64,000 nucleotides of DNA, taken from contig CAUEBO010000010.1 of assembly GCA_958454405.1 (NCBI GenBank), forward strand, positions 1 to 64,000, read 5' to 3'. This document shows, in pieces, positions 35,333 through 42,384 of the stretch. The position numbers and the translations under genes were made by a program. This DNA is from an uncultured Eggerthellaceae bacterium. Its GTDB lineage: Bacteria; Actinomycetota; Coriobacteriia; Coriobacteriales; Eggerthellaceae. The notes under the pieces are model-generated. The model saw only the letters and a program-made list of their open reading frames with translations. It searched no databases and was not told the origin of the DNA. Within the stretch, counting starts at the first letter, position 1. The number at the start of each line of letters is the position of its first letter.

Positions 35333-35559
35333 GAGCGGGTCGATTGGCGCGGCCAGTCGACGCGATCCGCGATCAGGAGCGCATGCGGGCGGGCATCGCG
35401 TGCGGCTGCTCGCGCCCGCCGCCCATGCGGTTCCCGATCGATGCTCGGGTCCTGCGACGGTCCGTCCGAGTTGCCGGTGCTGCTCATGCCGGGCCGCCTC
35501 TGCCCGGGAGCGCATTCCGCTCGAGGCATCGCGGAAATGCGGACCGAAGGTCGATTTGC

Positions 35560-35718
35560 GAGCAGAAATCGAGGTAGGGAATCGGTTTCGGCGCTCCGGG
35601 CCCAGCAAGACGAGCTTGCGCGTGCGGTTTTCGCGCGATGCGCGCAGAGTCGGCGAACGCGACCTGGCAAAACGCCGTCGTCCTGATTCGATCGCGTGCC
35701 CTATCTCAATTTCTGCTC
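35560..35718. repeat. 159-bp imperfect inverted-repeat element
   Basis: Outer arms GAGCAGAAATCGAGGTAGGG (35560-35579) and CCCTATCTCAATTTCTGCTC (35699-35718) match 18/20 in inverted orientation, around a GC-rich core. It resembles a small foldback or MITE-like element. A similar-sized one occupies the same SPFH-MopB position in module C (53319-53463). Confidence 0.55.
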
Positions 35719-35856
35719 AGAAACCTAGGCTAACTTGGACGTGAGACGGCAAGGCGCCATGTCGAGCGCGTGCGGGCGGGCATCGCTTCTGGGAAGAAGC
35801 TGCGAACCGCGATGGGCAAGCATTATCCATCAAATAGAACAATCGAACGGCTTTAT

Positions 35857-35878
35857 TTATCATATTCAGCTATGATAA
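35857..35878. promoter_or_regulatory. Dyad TTATCAT-N8-ATGATAA upstream of MopB3
   Basis: Perfect seven-base arms (35857-35863, 35872-35878) in the only strongly A/T-rich stretch of the gap, overlapping a -10-like TATGATAAT and followed by ATATGAC. It is about 180 bp before the MopB3 start. A candidate GntR2 or other regulator site. Confidence 0.45.
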
Positions 35879-36058
35879 TATGACTTTCAGCGAAGCCGGC
35901 CGGTTCCGCGTTTGTTATCGGGGGATACACCAAGACGAGATCATGCTCCGGAAGACCGCGCGCCCGCATGGGACGAAGCGCGCTTCCGGCGCCTGAGCGA
36001 TGCGCTCTGCGCTCGCCACGAGGGGTATGTCCTCCTAAAACGCAAGCGAGGAGGAACA

Positions 36059-38785
36059 ATGTCTGAAACGGTCAGCAAGGCTTCGAGTCTTACGCGTCGC
36101 TCCTTCGTGAAGGCGAGCGGCGCCGTCGCAGGCTTGGGCATGGCGGGGGCCATGGTCGGCTGCGCGAGCGGGCAGGAAGCGTCCCAAGGCGGGGGATCCC
36201 AGACGGAAGAGGGCGAGTGGATCGCCACGTCGTGCAACATGTGCTTCAACTCCTGCAGCATCCTGGCCCATGTCGTCGACGGCACCGTCGTCGAGCTCAA
36301 GGGCGACGACCGCAGCCCCATCGGCTGGGGCCATATGTGCGGCAAGGGCGCGGCCGGCATCATGCAGCTGTACGATCCCAACCGCATCACCAAGCCCATG
36401 AAGCGCACGAACCCCAAGAAGGGCCTGGACGAGGATCCCGGCTGGGAGGAGATCTCCTGGGACGAGGCCTACCAGATCACGGCCGACAAGATCATGGAGC
36501 AGGCCGATGAAGGACTGCCCGTCATCGTGTTCGCTCTGATCACGAGCCTGCAAACGTGGATCAACGCCATGAACATGATCGGCTCGATGGGCGCCATCCC
36601 GGTGCCGCTCAAAGCCGACATCTGCGGCGGCCCGGTCCACAACATCGGCTTCATCCTGACCAGCTGCGGCAACGCGTGCCCCGACTACCGCTACAACAAG
36701 TACCTGCTGCAGTTCGGCACGCAGGCCGGCGTTGCCACCCGCCACGGCACCAACGTGGTCGCGAAGATCTACGCCGAGAGCCGCCTCGACGGCCAGAAGG
36801 TCGTCAACTTCGATCCGCATATGTCCGGCGGCGCCGAGAAGGCCGACACCTGGGTGCCGGTTCTGCCCGGCACGGACGCCGCCGTCGCGCTCGGCATCTC
36901 GAACCAGCTGGTCAACGAGCTGGGCATCTACGATGCCGACTTCCTGACGAAGCGCACGAACGCTCCTGCGCTCGTCGATCCCGACACGCAGCGCATCCTG
37001 CGCGCGGAGGGCAGCAACAAGGCGCTGTACTGGGACCAGTCCGACAACACGGCGAAGCCCTACGACGAGGCGAAGGATCCGGCGCTCGAGGGCACGTTCG
37101 ACGTGAACGGCAAGCAGTGCCCCACGGCGTTCGTCCTGTACAAGCAGCATATGACCACCTACACGCCCGAGTACGTCGAGCAGGTGTCCACCGTCCCGGC
37201 CGACCAGCTGCGCCAGATCGCCAAGGAGTTCGGCGAGGCCGCGCACATCGGCGAGACCATCGACATCGACGGCGTCAAGGTTCCGTACCGCCCCGTCTGC
37301 GCCGACGCGTTCTCGGGCATCTCGCGCCATAAGCACGGGTTCCTGAGCCACTGGGCCATCACGCAGCTGAACTGCCTGGTGGGATCCATCCATTCGGCCG
37401 GCGGCCTTTTGGGCTACTACACCAAGAGCAACGGCTGGGGCCCCGACGGCTACTACGGCTGGGAGCCGGGCGTCTGGGAAGAGGACGGGTTCCTGGAGTC
37501 CACGCAGATGGCCGAGCCGCCTGCGCCCGTGTCCGTGTACGAGGAGATCCGCGAGACGGACTGCATCCCGGTCGACGAGACGATGCAGCAGCTGCAGCCC
37601 ATCACGATGAACCAGCACTTCGGCTACCTCACGCAGGTGGATCCCGAGCTGTTCCACACCGACAAGTTCCAGACCACGCCCTCCAAGCTGGCGATGGTGG
37701 TGGCGGCCAACCCGCTGAAGAACTGGTGCGAGTACGAGCAGCAGGAGAAGCTGCTGCGCAGCTTCGAGTACGTCATCGGCATGGACCTGTTCCTGAACGA
37801 CTCGTCCTACTTCTACGACCTGATCATTCCCGAGCCGTGCTATCTGGAGCGCTACGAGCCGCTGCCGCTGGGCTTCGACAACCACCGCCTCCCGGGCCTG
37901 TTGGAAGTGCCCTGGGCCGTCACGTTCCGTGCGCCGGTCGTCGACGCGAAGGACGACGTGCCGTCGGCTATCGACACCTTCGCGGCCATCGCCGAGAAGG
38001 CGGGCAAGACCAAGGAATTCCACGGCGCCATGAAGGACCAGTTCAAGATCAAGGACGAGTACGCGCTCGACGACAGCAAGCCCATGGTGGCCTCCGAGCT
38101 GGTCGACGCGGTGCTGAAGACCTACACCGAGGGCAACGACCTGGCCTACAGCCGCGAGCACGGCATCTACACCCGCGACCGCACCGTGGACGAGGTGTAT
38201 ATCTGGGCCGACGAGAACGCCCCCGGCAAGGTGCCGCTGTACTTCGACTTCATGATGGAGGCGAAGGAGAAAGTGGAGGCCGCCCTCGCGCAGCTGGAGA
38301 TAACCAACTGGGAGACCGAGGACTACCAGCCGCTTCCCGACTGGAAGCCCTGCATCGACCACGAAGTGACCGATCCCGAGTACGACGTGCTGCCGGTCTA
38401 CTGGACCAACGCCGTCAACACCGACACCTGGCAGCTCGAGAACCCCTGGATCAACGAGATCAACCAGCAGGACGAGACCACCTACGGCATCGAGATGAAC
38501 GAGGCGACGGCCGCCGCCAAGGGCCTTGTCTCGGGCGATGCCATCAGGCTCACCAGCAGGCACGGCCGCTCGGTGGAAGGCCGCGTCGTGGTGACGAAGA
38601 CGGTCCATCCGCAGTGCGTGTCGGTGCTCGGCGGACACTGGAACACGCAGTCGGAGTACTTGCCGGTGGGACGCCAGCACGGCGTGGGCATCAACGACTT
38701 GATCGATTTCAGGGACACGAGCCGTCTCGACCACGTGTGCACGGCGGTCGACCAGTGCATCCGCGTCAAAGTCGAGAAGCTGTAA
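36059..38785 (+). CDS. Molybdopterin oxidoreductase catalytic subunit 3, Tat lipoprotein
   Basis: A 908-residue bis-MGD enzyme of module B, in the same group as those at 23152 and 26747 but more divergent. ATG 36059 has GAGGAGGAA upstream. Tat motif TRRSFV (12-17), lipobox MVGC (Cys35), 4Fe-4S ligands Cys59, Cys62, Cys66 and Cys94, then GKGAAGIMQLYDPNRITKP. Probable Mo ligand Cys189 in KADICGGPVH. The region around 145-185 is rewritten relative to copies 1 and 2, suggesting another substrate. It is paired with a 4Fe-4S subunit 14 bp downstream; NrfD2 is the likely membrane partner. The exact reaction is unknown. Confidence 0.88.
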   Translation: MSETVSKASSLTRRSFVKASGAVAGLGMAGAMVGCASGQEASQGGGSQTEEGEWIATSCNMCFNSCSILAHVVDGTVVELKGDDRSPIGWGHMCGKGAAGIMQLYDPNRITKPMKRTNPKKGLDEDPGWEEISWDEAYQITADKIMEQADEGLPVIVFALITSLQTWINAMNMIGSMGAIPVPLKADICGGPVHNIGFILTSCGNACPDYRYNKYLLQFGTQAGVATRHGTNVVAKIYAESRLDGQKVVNFDPHMSGGAEKADTWVPVLPGTDAAVALGISNQLVNELGIYDADFLTKRTNAPALVDPDTQRILRAEGSNKALYWDQSDNTAKPYDEAKDPALEGTFDVNGKQCPTAFVLYKQHMTTYTPEYVEQVSTVPADQLRQIAKEFGEAAHIGETIDIDGVKVPYRPVCADAFSGISRHKHGFLSHWAITQLNCLVGSIHSAGGLLGYYTKSNGWGPDGYYGWEPGVWEEDGFLESTQMAEPPAPVSVYEEIRETDCIPVDETMQQLQPITMNQHFGYLTQVDPELFHTDKFQTTPSKLAMVVAANPLKNWCEYEQQEKLLRSFEYVIGMDLFLNDSSYFYDLIIPEPCYLERYEPLPLGFDNHRLPGLLEVPWAVTFRAPVVDAKDDVPSAIDTFAAIAEKAGKTKEFHGAMKDQFKIKDEYALDDSKPMVASELVDAVLKTYTEGNDLAYSREHGIYTRDRTVDEVYIWADENAPGKVPLYFDFMMEAKEKVEAALAQLEITNWETEDYQPLPDWKPCIDHEVTDPEYDVLPVYWTNAVNTDTWQLENPWINEINQQDETTYGIEMNEATAAAKGLVSGDAIRLTSRHGRSVEGRVVVTKTVHPQCVSVLGGHWNTQSEYLPVGRQHGVGINDLIDFRDTSRLDHVCTAVDQCIRVKVEKL

Positions 38786-38799
38786 GGGGGTAGAGGGCA

Positions 38800-39423
38800 A
38801 TGGCCTATGGAATGATCATAGATCTGGAGAAATGCGTCGGTTGCCAGGCATGCGTGGTGGCCTGCAAGGAATCGCACGGCACGCCGGCCGGCGTCTACCG
38901 TTCGAAGGTGGTGCGCGAGACGGAAGGCGACTATCCCAACGTCGTCCGCACCATCGTGCCCATGATGTGCAACCAGTGCGAGAACCCGCCGTGCGTGGAT
39001 GCGTGCCCGCAGGAGGGCGCCACCTACAAGCGCGAGGAAGACGGCATCGTGGTGGTGGACGCGGAGAAGTGCATCGGGTGCAAGCTGTGCGCCGAGGCGT
39101 GCCCGTACGAGATGCGCCACCTCATCGAGAAGGAGATTCCCTCCTACTTCGAAGAAGGCATGACGCCCTACGAGGACAAGATGTACGCCTCGTTCACGCC
39201 CGGCACCATTGACAAGTGCGACTTCTGCCTGAGTCGGACGGAAGAGGGCGAGACGCCCCAGCCGGCCTGCGTGCAGGCTTGCCAGGCGGCTGCCCGCGTG
39301 TTCGGCGACCTGGACGCCACCAAGAAGCAGGCGGCGGACCGCAGCGGCTTCCAGCTGCTTCCCGAGGAAGGGACGGAGCCGGCGGTGTACTACCAGCCGC
39401 TCGTCGCCCCGAAGCTCGACTAG
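38800..39423 (+). CDS. 4Fe-4S electron-transfer subunit 3 (DmsB-like)
   Basis: A 207-residue four-cluster ferredoxin subunit. Motifs: CVGCQACVVACK, CNQCENPPCVDACP, CIGCKLCAEACP, CDFC...CVQACQ. It has a longer insert between clusters (IEKEIPSYFEEGMTPYEDKM) than the module A copies. ATG 38800 follows AAGGGGGTAGAGGGCA. It connects the catalytic subunit encoded just upstream to the quinol pool, probably through NrfD2. A GC hairpin follows before FdhD2. Confidence 0.93.
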   Translation: MAYGMIIDLEKCVGCQACVVACKESHGTPAGVYRSKVVRETEGDYPNVVRTIVPMMCNQCENPPCVDACPQEGATYKREEDGIVVVDAEKCIGCKLCAEACPYEMRHLIEKEIPSYFEEGMTPYEDKMYASFTPGTIDKCDFCLSRTEEGETPQPACVQACQAAARVFGDLDATKKQAADRSGFQLLPEEGTEPAVYYQPLVAPKLD

Positions 39424-39439
39424 GCTGACGCGGTTCGCT

Positions 39440-39469
39440 CCGGCGGCCGGGCTTGGGCCCGGCCGCCGG
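39440..39469 (+). terminator. GC hairpin between 4Fe-4S subunit 3 and FdhD2
   Basis: CCGGCGGCCGGGC (39440-39452), loop TTGG, GCCCGGCCGCCGG (39457-39469). Perfect 13-bp stem in the same position as the one before FdhD1; possible partial terminator. Confidence 0.65.
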
Positions 39470-39489
39470 ATACCCGAAAGGCAGGTGCC

Positions 39490-40311
39490 ATGGCTATCGG
39501 ATCGAACAGCCGCGATGCGGCCGCAAACGCGGCCGGGACCGGCGATTCGTGCGTGAACGTGCAGGTGCACGAGTACCGAGGCGGATCCTACGGCTGCCGC
39601 TTTGCCTCGGTGGTGCAGGAGATCGAGGTGGGCGTCCGCCTGGATGGCGAGCTGGCCTACGAGATCAACTGCTCGCCGTGGAACGTGCGCGAGTGCGTGG
39701 TGGGGTCGCTGTTCTTCCGCGGCGCCATCCGCTCGGCTTCCGACGTCGCGGCCTTCTCGTACGAGGACGGCGTCGCGTTGGTGGAGACGGTCGAGGCCGC
39801 GGGCCGTTCCCCGCGTGCAGTCGGGGCCCCTTGGAACCGGCATCGGCCGGAACCCCTTCCGTGCGAGGCGCCGCCGTGCCGCCTGACCGCCGACGAGGTG
39901 AACAGGCTCATCGGCTTGCTTGAAGACGGATCGCACCTGTTCCACCGGACTGGAGGCGTGCACAGCGCCGCCGTGGCCACCAGAGACGGTGTGGTCGTCC
40001 GGCAGGAGGACGTGAGCCGCCAGGCGGCCCTCGACAAGCTCATGGGCGCCTGCCTGCTTGAAGGCATCGATCCTGCCGGCATGTTCTTGCTGTTCAGCGG
40101 CCGCATGCCGCACAGCATCGTGTCGCGCGTCGTGCTGATGGGCTGCCCGGTGGTCATATCTCCCGGCGCGCCGACCGACCTGTCGTTGGAGCTTGCCCAT
40201 CAATGCGGCGTCACGCTCGTCGGCTTCGCGAAGAACGGGTGCTTCAACGCCTACACCCATATCGAACGGGTGGTCGCGCACGGCCGCCCGAGCCCGCGCA
40301 AGGCGGGCTGA
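39490..40311 (+). CDS. FdhD-like protein 2 with CX4C in place of CxxC
   Basis: A 273-residue FdhD-family protein, paralogue of the one at 30212. Core motifs are FHRTGGVHSAAV, EDVSRQAALDKLMG, VISPGAPTDLSLELAH and VTLVGFAKNGCFNAYTHIER. The E. coli-type CxxC is missing; near the same place is CEAPPC (CX4C). Cys61 in NCSPWNV is shared with FdhD1. In the usually conserved GRH motif, His is changed (SRQA instead of GRHxA), a further departure. ATG 39490 has GAAAGGCAGG upstream. It likely matures the module B enzyme. Divergence from classical FdhD is certain; whether it still moves sulfur is not. Confidence 0.85.
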   Translation: MAIGSNSRDAAANAAGTGDSCVNVQVHEYRGGSYGCRFASVVQEIEVGVRLDGELAYEINCSPWNVRECVVGSLFFRGAIRSASDVAAFSYEDGVALVETVEAAGRSPRAVGAPWNRHRPEPLPCEAPPCRLTADEVNRLIGLLEDGSHLFHRTGGVHSAAVATRDGVVVRQEDVSRQAALDKLMGACLLEGIDPAGMFLLFSGRMPHSIVSRVVLMGCPVVISPGAPTDLSLELAHQCGVTLVGFAKNGCFNAYTHIERVVAHGRPSPRKAG

Positions 40312-40593
40312 CTTTCTGAGACATTTCGCTTCGGACAGCGGGCGTCGACGGCTTCCCCTCCCTCCCATGCCGTTGGCGCCCGCCCGTTCGCTTCGCCTGC
40401 GCGGCTGCGGTCCTCCAACCCGCCCTCCTTGGCCGCGAGCCCTTCGGCGGACGCGGCGGCGCCGTGGCGAATCGCTGAAGATGGGCCTCCTCGTCGCCCT
40501 TCCTGCCTGCATCTGCCATACTGTTCTCTACGGCAAACGAAGAGCGGCGCGCCGTCCCGAGCGGGGCGGACGCCGTCGAACTGCGAGGACACC

Positions 40594-41340
40594 ATGGCAG
40601 ACTACATAGAAGGCAAGCGTCCCATCATCGAGGCGCTGCGCACGCACGTGCCCATCAAGCGCGTGCTGCTGGCCGACAACGCGAAGCGCGACAGCCTCGT
40701 CGAAGACATCCTGCGCAAGGCGAAGCGCTTCGACGTGCCGGTGAAGACCGTGCCGCGCAAGCAGCTTGACGATGCGTCCGAGCGCGGCAGCCACCAGGGC
40801 GTCATGGCCGAGACGAAGCCGTACGCCTACGTCGACATCGCCGAGATCGAGGATGCGGCCGCCGCCTACGCCGAGGAGCACGACGGACGGGCGCTCGTGG
40901 TCATCCTCGACCACCTGACCGATGCCGGCAACCTGGGGGCCATCGCGCGCAGCGCGGAGTCCGTGGGAGCGTGCGGGCTGGTCATCCCCAACAAGCGCAG
41001 CGCGCGCGTGGAGGCTTCGACGTACAAGAGCTCCGCGGGGGCCATCTCGCACATGCCGGTGGCGCGCGTGTCGAACCTCATCCAGGTGATGGCGCGCCTC
41101 AAGGAACGCGGGTTCTGGATCGCCGGAGCGAGCGAGCAGGCCGAGGAGCTCATCTGGGGCTCGAACCTCAAGGGCAAGATCGCGCTCGTCATGGGCAACG
41201 AAGCCGAGGGCCTTTCCCGCGTGGTGAAGGAGAGCTGCGACTTCCTGGTGAAGCTGCCCCAAGAGGGCGAGGTCGCATCGCTCAACGTGGCCCAGGCTGC
41301 CACGGCATGCATGTACGAATGGCTGAGGCAGAACCAGTAG
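40594..41340 (+). CDS. rlmB: 23S rRNA (guanosine-2'-O-) methyltransferase, TrmH/SpoU family
   Basis: A 248-residue SPOUT methyltransferase, which in E. coli (RlmB) methylates G2251 of 23S rRNA. ATG 40594 follows GCGAGGAC; upstream in-frame sequence is rejected. The N-terminal substrate-binding domain begins EGKRPIIEALRTH. The catalytic domain has motif 1 LDHLTDAGNLGAIARSAE, motif 2 LVMGNEAEGLSR and motif 3 PQEGEVASLNVAQAA, the trefoil-knot cofactor site. A YacP/Rae1-like gene follows, the same order as in Firmicutes (yacO-yacP), which supports the assignment. Confidence 0.93.
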   Translation: MADYIEGKRPIIEALRTHVPIKRVLLADNAKRDSLVEDILRKAKRFDVPVKTVPRKQLDDASERGSHQGVMAETKPYAYVDIAEIEDAAAAYAEEHDGRALVVILDHLTDAGNLGAIARSAESVGACGLVIPNKRSARVEASTYKSSAGAISHMPVARVSNLIQVMARLKERGFWIAGASEQAEELIWGSNLKGKIALVMGNEAEGLSRVVKESCDFLVKLPQEGEVASLNVAQAATACMYEWLRQNQ

Positions 41341-41367
41341 GTTCCGCTGGCCTACGGCCAGCGGAAC
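41341..41367 (+). terminator. Hairpin directly after rlmB
   Basis: GTTCCGCTGGCC (41341-41352), loop TAC, GGCCAGCGGAAC (41356-41367). Perfect stem starting right after the stop codon. An 18-bp GC palindrome (41376-41393) follows. The next 160 bp up to 41553 hold nothing else recognised. Confidence 0.65.
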
Positions 41368-41552
41368 GGGTCGACGCTGCGGCCGGCCGCAGCGCCCGAT
41401 CTCGCGGCGATGCCGGAAGTCTCGCGTACCGAAGTACGCTTCGCCTCCGCCATCCCCACGATCTCGGGCACCACGGCCGCCCTCGCTGACGTGCTGGCGC
41501 CAACCGGGGCGGTTGTTTTCGCGCTCCGCGCGAATCGGATGAATGATCGGGG

Positions 41553-42098
41553 ATGGAGGACATGCCCAGGCAACGCAAAAAACTCCTGCTCGTGGACGGG
41601 TACAACGTGCTGCGCTCGGGCAGCCGCTATCGCCAGATAACGGGCCCGGACTACACCGACGACTCGTTCAACACGGCGCGCGAGGCGCTCGTCAACGACG
41701 TGGTGAACTACGCGGGGCGCGATTGGCGCGCCATCATCGTGTTCGACGGCGGCAGCAACGAGTTCTCAACGGGCGAGGCCGAAACGGTGGGCGGCGTGCG
41801 CATCATGTTCTCGCCGGCGGGCCAGTCGGCCGACAAGGTGATCGAGAAGCTTGCGCACGACGCGCGCGAGCGCCAGGTGGAGACGCTGGTGGTCACGAGC
41901 GACGCCACCATCCAGGACACCGTGTTCGGCGGCGGGGTGGACCGCATGAGCGCGAACGGCTTCTCGCACGAGGTGGACATGCACGACGAGGAGGCGCGCC
42001 TCGACGAGACGCCGAAGACGGCCGAGAAGCGCACCGTCGCCGACCGCATCGACGCGCGCACGCTCGCGAAGCTGAAAGCCCTGCGCGACGGCAGGTAG
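41553..42098 (+). CDS. NYN-domain ribonuclease, YacP/Rae1-like
   Basis: A 181-residue PIN/NYN-fold protein. LLLVDGYNVLRS holds the first catalytic Asp, IIVFDGGSNE and LVVTSDATIQ hold the others, and a basic helical tail ends the protein (TLAKLKALRDGR). In B. subtilis the orthologue YacP (Rae1) is a ribosome-dependent endonuclease that cuts mRNA in the A site. Here it follows rlmB, as in that species. ATG 41553 or the internal ATG 41562 could start it; the first has GGGG upstream. Function by family, not proven. Confidence 0.9.
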   Translation: MEDMPRQRKKLLLVDGYNVLRSGSRYRQITGPDYTDDSFNTAREALVNDVVNYAGRDWRAIIVFDGGSNEFSTGEAETVGGVRIMFSPAGQSADKVIEKLAHDARERQVETLVVTSDATIQDTVFGGGVDRMSANGFSHEVDMHDEEARLDETPKTAEKRTVADRIDARTLAKLKALRDGR

Positions 42099-42153
42099 CG
42101 CCCGTTCGCTTCGCGGCATCGGCGCGACCGCATCCGGCAGGTTCCGAAGGCGA

Positions 42154-42169
42154 CGTTTCACGTGAACCA
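42154..42169. promoter_or_regulatory. parS-like site, 14/16 match
   Basis: CGTTTCACGTGAACCA differs from the parS consensus at positions 1 and 14. It lies 19 kb from the exact site at 22904, in the gap between the YacP-like and MMPL genes, a placement consistent with a second, weaker ParB site. Confidence 0.55.
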
Positions 42170-42241
42170 TCCGTTCGCATCAATCCGCATGGCGGCGAGC
42201 CTCGCGCCGCGTTCGACGTCCGGTCTTCTGCCCGTTTTGTG

Positions 42242-42276
42242 AATGCCCGACACATTCGTTGGAAGTGTCGGGCATT
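42242..42276. terminator. Hairpin upstream of the MMPL operon
   Basis: AATGCCCGACAC (42242-42253), 11-base loop, GTGTCGGGCATT (42265-42276). A perfect 12-bp stem about 110 bp before the MMPL start. It may end the rlmB-yacP transcript or act as an operator; the next 50 bases (TTGGTTGTTTCGCAACACTG region) are A/T-richer and likely hold the MMPL promoter. Confidence 0.5.
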
Positions 42277-42384
42277 GGTCAGTTCGTACCGGACTGTTGG
42301 TTGTTTCGCAACACTGTGTTGGTTATCATGCAGAGAGACGGCGAACCGCCTGATGACCGAGACGGACGGAGCGTGGAGACGGGC

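Larger units (their letters stand above)
35333..36058. other. 726-bp gap between SPFH2 and MopB3
   Basis: No gene recognised; open frames here lack coding character. It holds a hairpin just after SPFH2 (GTCGATTGGC/GCCAGTCGAC, 35339-35361), an imperfect inverted-repeat element at 35560-35718, an A/T-rich dyad at 35857-35878 that probably marks the MopB3 promoter, and the ribosome site GAGGAGGAA just before ATG 36059. Confidence 0.55.

Noticed and set aside
36035..38800. 921-residue minus-strand open frame
   Set aside because: Antisense shadow of MopB3.
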